Origin: Methylotenera sp.
GTDB lineage: Bacteria; Pseudomonadota; Gammaproteobacteria; Burkholderiales; Methylophilaceae
Direction of reading: 5' to 3'
Length of the DNA: 19,698 nucleotides
Assembly: GCA_005791685.1 (NCBI GenBank)
Contig: SXVG01000098.1
Coordinates: forward strand, 1-19,698
The position numbers were made by a program, and so were the translations under genes. Positions within the stretch are counted from its first letter, which is position 1. Every line of letters begins with the position of its first letter. Below the pieces are notes generated by a model. The model saw only the letters and a program-made list of their open reading frames with translations. It ran no database searches and had not been told where the DNA came from. Below, in pieces: positions 1-5,900 of this stretch.

Positions 1-822
1 CCTGACGAAGCCGTGGCCGTTGGTGCCGCCATTCAAGGTGGCGTGTTGCAAGGTGACGTGAAAGACGTGTTGTTATTAGACGTAACACCATTGTCACTCG
101 GTATCGAGACTTTGGGCGGCGTGATGACCAAAGTGATCAAGAAAAACACCACGATTCCTACCAAGGCATCGCAAACCTTCTCTACCGCTGATGACAACCA
201 AAATGCCGTGACCATACAGGTCTTGCAAGGTGAGCGTGAAAAAGCGGCAGCCAATAAATCCTTGGGCCAATTTAATTTAAGCGACATTCCACCAGCACCC
301 CGTGGCATGCCACAAATTGAAGTGACCTTTGACATCGACGCCAACGGTATTTTGCACGTGAGCGCCAAAGACAAGGCCACCGGTAAAGAAAATAAGATCA
401 CCATCAAAGCCAACAGCGGTCTTAGCGAAGCTGAAATTCAGCAAATGGAAGAAGATGCGATTAAATACGCGGACGAGGACAAAAAATACCGAGAGTTGGT
501 GGATGCGCGTAACGCTGCCGATGGCATGGTGCACTCCGTGAAAAAATCATTGAGTGAGCACGCTGACAAATTAGACGCCGCAGAAAAAGAAGCCATAGAA
601 GCGGCCATTAAAGACGTGGAAGACGTATTGCAATCGGACGATAAAGAAGCGATTGAAGCCAAAACCACGGCCTTAACCGAAGCCTCACAAAAATTAGGTG
701 AAAAGGTCTACGCCGAACAACAAGCGCAAGCTAACACCGAATCTGCCCAACAGCCAGAAGGCGAAAAAACTGTCGATGGCGACGTGGTCGATGCGGAGTT
801 TGAAGAAGTTAAAAAAGACTAA
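1..822 (+). CDS. dnaK: Chaperone DnaK (Hsp70), C-terminal 273 residues; 5' end outside window
   Basis: ATP-dependent cytosolic Hsp70 chaperone that folds and protects client proteins with DnaJ and GrpE. The window opens in frame (Pro-Asp-Glu-Ala-Val) at the end of the nucleotide-binding domain. Next come the conserved interdomain linker DVLLLDVTPLSLG, the beta-sandwich substrate-binding domain (with the LGQFNLSDIPPAPRG and FDIDANGILHVSAKDK signatures), the helical lid, and a Gln/Glu-rich tail ending DGDVVDAEFEEVKKD, the usual bacterial DnaK C-terminus. A full DnaK is about 640 residues, so over half the gene lies upstream of base 1. The TAA stop is at 820-822. dnaJ follows on the same strand after 123 bp of hairpin and repeat sequence. 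The heat-shock promoter expected upstream is not in the window. The identification is secure. Confidence 0.98.
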   Translation, partial: PDEAVAVGAAIQGGVLQGDVKDVLLLDVTPLSLGIETLGGVMTKVIKKNTTIPTKASQTFSTADDNQNAVTIQVLQGEREKAAANKSLGQFNLSDIPPAPRGMPQIEVTFDIDANGILHVSAKDKATGKENKITIKANSGLSEAEIQQMEEDAIKYADEDKKYRELVDARNAADGMVHSVKKSLSEHADKLDAAEKEAIEAAIKDVEDVLQSDDKEAIEAKTTALTEASQKLGEKVYAEQQAQANTESAQQPEGEKTVDGDVVDAEFEEVKKD

Positions 823-827
823 AAAGC

Positions 828-942
828 AGTCCTTAGTAGTTAGTCTCTAGTCGTTAGCACCCTCCCAACGGTGCTAACGACTTTTTCACTACCGACTACC
901 GACTAACGACTAACGACTAACGACTAACGACTAACGACTAAC
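828..942. repeat. Inverted clusters of 7-bp repeats (AGTCGTT-type, then AACGACT-type) between dnaK and dnaJ
   Basis: From 828 the trinucleotide AGT recurs every 7 bases (828, 835, 842, 849), giving four degenerate units of the AGTCGTT type. After the hairpin, 891-942 holds seven tandem units, two ACCGACT and five AACGACT, plus a partial AAC. The array stops 3 bases before the dnaJ ATG and occupies the place of a Shine-Dalgarno sequence. The two clusters are complementary in orientation, so several alternative stems between upstream and downstream units are possible in the transcript. A second array of the same unit lies at 16298-16360. Confidence 0.9.
849..886 (+). terminator. Intrinsic-terminator-like hairpin between dnaK and dnaJ
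   Basis: A perfect 13-bp stem (849-861 with 870-882) and an 8-nt loop (862-869) are followed by five T residues (882-886). In place and form it suits a partial terminator after dnaK that would set a dnaK excess over dnaJ. The outer part of the stem is the same heptamer (AGTCGTT / AACGACT) that makes up the flanking repeat array. The hairpin may therefore have arisen from that array. The T tract is short, so readthrough is likely. Confidence 0.65.
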
Positions 943-945
943 ATT

Positions 946-2067
946 ATGGCAAGCAAACGAGATTATTACGAAATACTGGGCGTCAACAAAGACGCCAGCG
1001 CAGAAGACATCAAGAAGTCTTATCGCAAATTGGCGATGAAGCATCACCCTGACCGTAATCCGGACAATCCCAAAGCCGAAGAGCACTTTAAAGAGGCTAA
1101 AGAAGCCTATGAAATGTTAAGCGACGAGCAAAAACGCGCCGCTTATGACCAATACGGTCACGCCGGCGTAGAGCAAGGGGCAGGCGCCGGTGGCTTTGGT
1201 GGTGCTGGCTTTGGTGACGCGTTTGGCGACATTTTTGGTGACATCTTTGGCGGCGGTCGCTCAGGCGGGCAAGGCAATAAGGTGTTCCGTGGTGCCGATT
1301 TGCGCTACAACATGGAAGTGTCCTTAGAGGATGCCGCCAAAGGCACGGAAACCAAAATCCGTATCCCGGTGCAATCCACTTGTGAAACCTGCAATGGCTC
1401 AGGCGCACGTCCAGGCACGCAACCGGTTAGCTGCACCACCTGCGGCGGGCATGGCCAAGTGCGCATGCAACAAGGCTTTTTCTCGGTACAACAAACCTGC
1501 CCTAAATGCCACGGCAGCGGCAAAATGGTCAAAGACCCTTGCCCAACTTGCCATGGCGCAGGACGCACCAAGCAAAACAAAACCCTGTCAGTGAAAATTC
1601 CAGCCGGGGTGGACGAAGGCGACAGAATACGTTTGAGTGGCGAAGGCGAAGCCGGCGTGAACGGTGGGCCTACCGGTGATTTATACGTGGTCATCCACCT
1701 CAAAGAACACGCCATTTTCCAACGTGAAGGCGGCAATTTGCATTGCGAAATGCCGATTAGCTTCAGCAGCGCAGCCTTGGGCGGCGAAATTGAAGTGCCG
1801 ACCTTGGACGGTTCGGCCAAAATGAAAATTCCAGCCGAAACGCAAACCGGTGCGGTGTTTAGATTGCGCGGCAAAGGCATCAAACCCTTGCGTCAATCCG
1901 AACACGGCGATTTGATGGTGCACGTAGTGGTGGAAACGCCGGTGAAATTAACCGAAAAACAAAAAGACTTATTACGCGAATTTGAAACCAGCACCCAAGC
2001 GGATTCAGGTAAGCACAGCCCGCGCAATAAATCTTGGATGAATAAAGTTAAAGATTTCTTTGATTAA
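946..2067 (+). CDS. dnaJ: Co-chaperone DnaJ (Hsp40, type I)
   Basis: Cytosolic Hsp40 that delivers unfolded clients to DnaK and stimulates its ATPase. It is 373 residues, the normal bacterial length. In order: a J-domain (about 5-70) with the essential HPD motif at 34-36; a Gly/Phe-rich stretch (about 75-108, repeats of GDIFG); a zinc-binding domain with four CxxCxGxG modules (Cys pairs 146/149, 163/166, 185/188, 199/202); and the C-terminal client-binding and dimerisation domains. All key residues are present. The start MASKRDYYEILGV matches the family. No Shine-Dalgarno sequence precedes it, because the 7-bp repeat array runs to 3 bases before the ATG. It is probably cotranscribed with dnaK by readthrough of the hairpin at 849-886; I see no convincing promoter of its own. 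Confidence 0.98.
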   Translation: MASKRDYYEILGVNKDASAEDIKKSYRKLAMKHHPDRNPDNPKAEEHFKEAKEAYEMLSDEQKRAAYDQYGHAGVEQGAGAGGFGGAGFGDAFGDIFGDIFGGGRSGGQGNKVFRGADLRYNMEVSLEDAAKGTETKIRIPVQSTCETCNGSGARPGTQPVSCTTCGGHGQVRMQQGFFSVQQTCPKCHGSGKMVKDPCPTCHGAGRTKQNKTLSVKIPAGVDEGDRIRLSGEGEAGVNGGPTGDLYVVIHLKEHAIFQREGGNLHCEMPISFSSAALGGEIEVPTLDGSAKMKIPAETQTGAVFRLRGKGIKPLRQSEHGDLMVHVVVETPVKLTEKQKDLLREFETSTQADSGKHSPRNKSWMNKVKDFFD

Positions 2068-2084
2068 TCTCACTTAGTCGGTAG

Positions 2085-2102
2085 GTCGGACTTTAGTCCG
2101 AC
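2085..2102. repeat. REP-like palindrome after dnaJ
   Basis: GTCGGACT-TT-AGTCCGAC is a perfect 8-bp stem with a 2-nt loop, set in a GTAGG...CGGATTTA context typical of bacterial repetitive extragenic palindromes. It is preceded by two 7-bp units (AGTCGGT, AGGTCGG at 2076-2089) related to the heptamer arrays elsewhere in the window. It lies 17 bases after the dnaJ stop and could protect or terminate the message. It has no T tract, so it is not a classical intrinsic terminator. Confidence 0.7.
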
Positions 2103-2112
2103 GGATTTACTG

Positions 2113-2225
2113 GCCACAGATGCACACGGATAAACACAGATAAGGTCTGCAGTTTGATTGATGCCTATCTGCGTTTGGCAAATGGGCTCAGGTTTTATCT
2201 GTGTTTATCCGTGTGCATCTGTGGC
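2113..2225. repeat. Perfect 31-bp inverted repeat with 51-nt spacer between converging genes
   Basis: The left arm at 2113-2143 (begins GCCACAGATGCACACGG) is the exact reverse complement of the right arm at 2195-2225; the match stops abruptly on both sides. The spacer (2144-2194) includes a degenerate extra copy of part of the arm (TATCTGCGTTT near 2165). The arms resemble the 'CACAGATG...GATAAACACAGAT' dispersed repeats I recall from many environmental bacterial genomes. It fills the space between dnaJ (+) and the 3' end of the - strand operon, so each converging transcript would end in or read through a very stable hairpin. Confidence 0.9.
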
Positions 2226-2231
2226 TAACTT

Positions 2232-2474
2232 TTAGGCTTCTAAACGACTGGCAATGGCGCGCAATTCTTCCGTCGCATCGGCGTACTGCTCGTAGCGCTG
2301 GCCAGCGGTTTTGGCATACCAATAGTGACTATTAGCCACGTCCCCTTCTATCTTATGCAGCACCGCGTGCAACCAATAGGCTAACGGGTCTTGGTATTGC
2401 TGCGCCAATTCATGGGCGCCATGCCAGTCATCGGCTAGGGCCAAGTGCACGGCGCTGCGTAAGTCACTGGTCAA
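2232..2474 (-). CDS. Small hypothetical protein (80 aa), probably alpha-helical
   Basis: I do not recognise a named family. The product is 80 residues, rich in Ala, His, Trp and Tyr, without a signal peptide or membrane segment. It looks like paired helices (ALADDWHGAHELAQQYQDP; WLHAVLHKIEGDVANSHYWY), reminiscent of one or two TPR/Sel1-like repeats. That resemblance is only by eye. The listed start is TTG at 2474-2472, which overlaps the 3' end of the upstream GIY-YIG gene by 11 bases; this suggests translational coupling. A GTG eight codons further in (2450-2448) is an alternative start. It is the last gene of the long - strand run and ends 7 bases from the 31-bp inverted repeat. Codon use and composition match its neighbours, which favours a real gene. 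Confidence 0.65.
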   Translation of the reverse strand: MTSDLRSAVHLALADDWHGAHELAQQYQDPLAYWLHAVLHKIEGDVANSHYWYAKTAGQRYEQYADATEELRAIASRLEA

Positions 2475-2712
2475 AATAGGCCAACTTCTTTTGTCTAGGG
2501 GTCTTTTTCAACTGCGCTTCGGCCACGCTGGCGGCCGATCGATCTTGATAAGCCAAGCTGGCCAGAATTCTGACGGGTGGGTTAGCACGGGTATAACGCG
2601 CGCCTTTGCCAGATAGGTGGGCGGCATAACGGGCGTCCAGATCATTGGTAATGCCGGCGTAATAGGCGCCGTTTTTGCATTCCAACAGGTATAACACCCA
2701 GCCGCCAGCCAT
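2464..2712 (-). CDS. GIY-YIG nuclease-domain protein (YhbQ/UPF0213-like)
   Basis: An 82-residue stand-alone GIY-YIG domain. The GIY part reads WVLYLLEC (5-12) and the YIG part reads YYAGITND (17-24). The usual catalytic-face residues follow: Arg28 and His32 in LDARYAAH, the KGARYTR turn, and Glu65 in AEAQLKK. Single-domain members of this family are common in proteobacteria, and their cellular role is poorly defined (a DNA-repair or structure-specific nuclease role has been suggested for relatives). The ATG at 2712, 2 nt after the gloA stop, is preferred; an in-frame TTG at 2718 would add two residues and overlap gloA. There is no strong Shine-Dalgarno, so coupling to gloA is likely. The family call is good and the biological function is open. 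Confidence 0.88.
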   Translation of the reverse strand: MAGGWVLYLLECKNGAYYAGITNDLDARYAAHLSGKGARYTRANPPVRILASLAYQDRSAASVAEAQLKKTPRQKKLAYFDQ

Positions 2713-2714
2713 GC

Positions 2715-3104
2715 TCAATAGGTGCCGGCTTGGATGAATTCCACCTTATAACCATCCGGGTCTTCTACAAAGGCAATCACGGTGGTGCCGTGCAGCATGG
2801 GGCCGGCTTCACGCACCACTTTGCCACCGGCTTTGCGCACGGCCTCACAGGCTTTTACTGCATCGTCCACCTCTAGGGCTATGTGACCGTAGGCTTTGCC
2901 CATGTCATAGCTTTCCACACCATAGTTATAGGTGAGCTCTATGACCGTGTGCTGAGCTTCATCGCCGTAGCCAACAAAAGCCAAACTGAATTTGCCTTCG
3001 GGGAAATCGTGTTGACGTAGCACTTTCATGCCTAACACTTGCGTATAAAAAGCAATGGAGCGCTCCATATTACCTACACGGAGCATGGTGTGTAGCATGC
3101 GCAT
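2715..3104 (-). CDS. gloA: Lactoylglutathione lyase (glyoxalase I)
   Basis: Converts the hemithioacetal of methylglyoxal and glutathione to S-lactoylglutathione, the first step of methylglyoxal detoxification in the cytosol. The 129-residue protein is the short, single-domain bacterial form. All four metal ligands known from the Escherichia coli enzyme fall at the same positions: His5, Glu56, His74 and Glu122. The lack of the extra loops of zinc-type enzymes points to the nickel/cobalt-activated class (family knowledge). The start MRMLHTMLRV fits the family; a short AGGA lies about 8 nt upstream of the ATG. It sits 12 bp after the ferredoxin gene and 2 bp before the GIY-YIG gene, so the three are probably cotranscribed. 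Confidence 0.96.
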   Translation of the reverse strand: MRMLHTMLRVGNMERSIAFYTQVLGMKVLRQHDFPEGKFSLAFVGYGDEAQHTVIELTYNYGVESYDMGKAYGHIALEVDDAVKACEAVRKAGGKVVREAGPMLHGTTVIAFVEDPDGYKVEFIQAGTY

Positions 3105-3116
3105 AATCGTATCCTA

Positions 3117-3368
3117 TTATTTTGTAGCGGTTAATTGCTGGTATTTTTTGAGCAATTGCTCTTTTGTTTCCACCACCTCTGGGTTGAATGGAATGCAGTC
3201 TATCGGGCACACTTCTTGGCACTGTGGCTTGTCGTAGTGACCCACGCATTCGGTGCATAAGTTTGGGTTGATTTCGTAGATCACTTCACCCTGAAAAATG
3301 GCGTTGTTCGGGCAAGCAGGCTCGCACACGTCACAATTAATGCACTCATCGGTAATCATTAAAGCCAA
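3117..3368 (-). CDS. yfhL: YfhL-type 2[4Fe-4S] ferredoxin, TTG start
   Basis: Small (83-residue) electron carrier with two [4Fe-4S] clusters. The first motif is C9-x2-C12-x2-C15-x3-C19-P; the second is C38-x2-C41-x8-C50-x3-C54-P with an extra Cys58. The eight-residue insertion between the second and third cysteines is characteristic of the Allochromatium-type/YfhL ferredoxins. The start is a TTG at 3368-3366, only 2 nt after the coaD stop. I chose it over the ATG three codons later because the resulting N-terminus MALMITDECINC matches the conserved MALLIT start of E. coli YfhL. Initiation is probably coupled to coaD termination. The position beside coaD is common in betaproteobacteria. The redox partner cannot be read from the sequence. 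Confidence 0.95.
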   Translation of the reverse strand: MALMITDECINCDVCEPACPNNAIFQGEVIYEINPNLCTECVGHYDKPQCQEVCPIDCIPFNPEVVETKEQLLKKYQQLTATK

Positions 3369-3370
3369 AA

Positions 3371-3859
3371 TCAGTTGCCTAATTTTTGCTTAATCGCATC
3401 GTTCACGGTTTGCGATAAGAAGGCTTGTACATCGCCGCCTAGCACCGCCACTTCGCGCACCAAGCTCGATGAGATAAACATGAATTGTTCCGATGGCGTT
3501 AAAAACAAGGTTTCAAATTGCGGGTAAAGCTTGCGGTTCATGCCGGCCAGTTGAAATTCGTATTCAAAATCCGACGCCGCACGCAAACCGCGTATGACCA
3601 TTTTTGCGCCTTGGTCTTGCACAAACTGCATGAGCAAACCGCTGAACCCCACCACTTTGATATTGGCCGCCCGGCTAAACACGTCTTGCGCCATGGCCAC
3701 CCGCTCTTGCAAACTGAACATGGTGTTCTTGTTGGTGCTATCGGCTACCGCAACAATCACTTGATCGAATAAATCGGCGGCGCGCCTAATCACGTCTTCG
3801 TGGCCCAAGGTAATGGGATCAAAGGTACCGGGGTATATTGCAATGCGATTTTTAGACAT
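3371..3859 (-). CDS. coaD: Phosphopantetheine adenylyltransferase
   Basis: Transfers AMP from ATP to 4'-phosphopantetheine to give dephospho-CoA, the penultimate step of coenzyme A synthesis. The 162-residue cytosolic enzyme shows the nucleotidyltransferase (T/H)xGH-type motif in YPGTFDPITLGH (9-20), RGLR (90-93) and the ISSSLVRE signature (129-136). Two ATGs are adjacent (3862 and 3859). The Shine-Dalgarno AGGTGG (3869-3864) is only 1 nt from the first but 4 nt from the second, so I chose the second; the protein differs by one Met. The SD overlaps the TAG stop of rsmD, which indicates coupled translation. The rsmD-coaD pairing is widespread in bacteria. Confidence 0.97.
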   Translation of the reverse strand: MSKNRIAIYPGTFDPITLGHEDVIRRAADLFDQVIVAVADSTNKNTMFSLQERVAMAQDVFSRAANIKVVGFSGLLMQFVQDQGAKMVIRGLRAASDFEYEFQLAGMNRKLYPQFETLFLTPSEQFMFISSSLVREVAVLGGDVQAFLSQTVNDAIKQKLGN

Positions 3860-3867
3860 CATGCCAC

Positions 3868-4467
3868 CTATTCATTTTTGGCTAATTTTAACAGATGATA
3901 AAAAACATTACCCGCTTTGCTTTGTTTAAGCACCTGCCAGCCCGCTAAAAACGGCTGACTGCCCGCCTGCTGGGCGGCATCCAAGGAAAATTCCGCTTCC
4001 ACGTAAACTCGCCCATCGGCATGCAAATGTGCTGCCAACTGCGGTAACACTTGGGCTAACCAAGCTTTGTTATAGGGCGGATCGAGAAACACCAACTGAA
4101 ATTTTTGGCTATTTTGTGCCAAAAACTGCAGGGCATCTTGCTGCACAATGCTGGCCGCAGCGGTTTTTAATAAAGCTTTATTGGCTTGCAGTGCGACGCA
4201 GGCAGCGCTGGAGTTTTCCACCAAGGTGACCGCGGCAGCCCCTCTAGACAAAGCTTCAAAGCCCATCACCCCGGTGCCGGCGAATAAATCCAAGCAGCTT
4301 TGCCCGGTTAAATCTTGCCCCAACCAATTAAACACGGTTTGCCTAACGCGCTCCGGTGTCGGCCGCAAGCCTTCAGCATCGGGGAATTTAATGAGGCGGC
4401 TGCGCCAAATGCCCGCGTTGATGCGCACCGTGTTGAGTTTTTTTGCTGCTGTTTTTGCCACCGTCAT
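3868..4467 (-). CDS. rsmD: 16S rRNA (guanine(966)-N(2))-methyltransferase
   Basis: S-adenosylmethionine-dependent methyltransferase that modifies G966 of 16S rRNA in the assembled small subunit. The 199-residue protein has the N-terminal RPTPERVRQTVFNWL segment (35-49) characteristic of RsmD, the SAM-binding motif LDLFAGTGVMG (59-69) and the catalytic DPPY motif (129-132) of N2/N6 methyltransferases. ATG at 4467; the upstream SD is weak, and an in-frame GTG at codon 3 is possible but less likely. It lies 64 bp downstream of the M16 pair and 8 bp upstream of coaD, in the same - strand run. Confidence 0.96.
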   Translation of the reverse strand: MTVAKTAAKKLNTVRINAGIWRSRLIKFPDAEGLRPTPERVRQTVFNWLGQDLTGQSCLDLFAGTGVMGFEALSRGAAAVTLVENSSAACVALQANKALLKTAAASIVQQDALQFLAQNSQKFQLVFLDPPYNKAWLAQVLPQLAAHLHADGRVYVEAEFSLDAAQQAGSQPFLAGWQVLKQSKAGNVFYHLLKLAKNE

Positions 4468-4530
4468 TCCAGCTTGGTTAGTGTGATTTACTTACCCGTC
4501 ATGCCAGATTGCACCAGCATGGCGCCGATA

Positions 4531-5850
4531 TTACTGAGTATTGGGCGCGCCCACAATCACCGTGACAAAATTTTCCGGTTTTAAGCGCCGGTTAAAAGCG
4601 TCTTTAATCTGCGCCGCCGTGACCGCCGCCACACGGTTGTTGTACTCATCCAAATAATTGAGCGGTAATTTATAAAAACCGATGACGGCCAAGTAGTCTA
4701 AAATCTTGCTGTTGCTGTCTATACGCATGGGAAAGCCACCCATAATATTGGCCTTGGCCGCTTTTAATTCGGCATCCGTCACGCCCTTGGCCAAGAAGTC
4801 CGCCAAGCTCGCCCTAACAATTTTCAAGGCCTCGTCGGCTTGTTCTTTTTTTGTTTGCAACCCGATTTGAAAAGGGCCCAACTCGGCCATGGGCATAAAG
4901 TAACTGTAGACGCTGTAGACCAAACCGCGCTTCTCCCGCACCTCCTCGGTTAGCCGTGAGACAAAGCCACCGCCACCTAAAATATAATTGCCCAAGTACA
5001 AAGGGAAAAGGTCGGGGTCGCCGCGTTTGATGCCGGGGTAACCCAATAAAATATGCGATTGCGAGGCCGGGTGGGCGATGCGTTGCGTCACCGGGGCGCC
5101 GGGGTAACTCACTTGAGCGATGGCCGGATTGGCTGGGCCAACGGGCAATCCACTGGCTAGGTTTTCGGCGATGGCCTCGGCTTGGGTGCGACTCAAATCG
5201 CCCATCATGGCAATCACGGCACCGTTTGCGCGGTAATACTGTTGGTAAAAAGCCTGCAAGTCGGCCACGCTTAATTTGGCCACCGTGGCGATTTCACCGC
5301 TCTCATCCAGGCTGTACGGATGGGCGCCATACAAAGCCGTCATGAAAGCTTTGTTGACCATGCCCTCGGGCTGGGTAGCCGATTCTTCCAAGCCTGAAAT
5401 GATGCGGGCTTTTTCTCTGGCCAACACCGCGGCTGGAAAATCCGGTTTTTGTAAAATTTTTACAAACACATCCAAGGCTTGTTTTTGCTCGCGCTCACTG
5501 CTTAAGGTGCGCAATTTTAGCGCCGCCCTATCGCCATCGAATTCGCCACCCAATAGCGCACCGATGTCCGCCAATTTGTTAGCGATTACTTCGTCGCTCA
5601 TGCCGGCTGCGCCCAAGGTCATCAGGTAGCGGGTGATGCCGGCCAGGCCGGATTTTTCTGCCGTATCGCGGGCACTGCCGGCGGCAAAATTGATGCTCAC
5701 ATCCACTATCGGCAAATCGTGGTTTTCCACAAAATACACCTCGGCACCGTTGCTGGTCTGCCAATGCTGAATGTGTACCGCTGCTTGCGCAGCAAAACTG
5801 CTTAGCAACAAGGCTAAGGACAACAGGGTTTTTTTAGCGTTTAATTGCAT
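4531..5850 (-). CDS. M16-family peptidase-like subunit lacking the zinc site (secreted)
   Basis: A 439-residue insulinase/pitrilysin-fold protein. Residues 1-23 form a clear signal peptide ending AQA, so it is likely periplasmic. The zinc-binding HxxEH of active M16 enzymes is replaced by Gly71-Ile-Thr-Arg-Tyr75 within GLAGITRYLMTLG, so it cannot bind the catalytic zinc in the usual way. It keeps the C-terminal-domain element RLTEEVREKRGLVYSVYSYF, which in M16B pairs supplies the substrate-binding Arg/Tyr. It lies 50 bp after the active M16 gene, as in known heterodimers (mitochondrial processing peptidase alpha/beta; the Sphingomonas SPH2681/SPH2682 pair, from memory). I infer a regulatory or substrate-binding partner. 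The substrate is unknown. Confidence 0.92.
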   Translation of the reverse strand: MQLNAKKTLLSLALLLSSFAAQAAVHIQHWQTSNGAEVYFVENHDLPIVDVSINFAAGSARDTAEKSGLAGITRYLMTLGAAGMSDEVIANKLADIGALLGGEFDGDRAALKLRTLSSEREQKQALDVFVKILQKPDFPAAVLAREKARIISGLEESATQPEGMVNKAFMTALYGAHPYSLDESGEIATVAKLSVADLQAFYQQYYRANGAVIAMMGDLSRTQAEAIAENLASGLPVGPANPAIAQVSYPGAPVTQRIAHPASQSHILLGYPGIKRGDPDLFPLYLGNYILGGGGFVSRLTEEVREKRGLVYSVYSYFMPMAELGPFQIGLQTKKEQADEALKIVRASLADFLAKGVTDAELKAAKANIMGGFPMRIDSNSKILDYLAVIGFYKLPLNYLDEYNNRVAAVTAAQIKDAFNRRLKPENFVTVIVGAPNTQ

Positions 5851-5900
5851 GGTATTTAATGCTTGTTAAGCTCATAGATAAAGACTGTTTTTAAAAACAA

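Noticed and set aside
1305..1883. Long open frame (192 codons) antisense to dnaJ
   Set aside because: It lies wholly within the well-supported dnaJ, its translation shows no family features, and it mirrors the codon structure of the sense gene.
2113..2225. Inverted repeat as a terminal repeat of an insertion sequence
   Set aside because: Only 51 bp lie between the arms, with no transposase and no clear target duplication; at most a non-autonomous element.
5886..5899. TGTTTTTAAAAACA palindrome between the M16 genes as a terminator
   Set aside because: It has no GC in the stem core and no T tract after it on the relevant strand; A/T palindromes of this size occur by chance.
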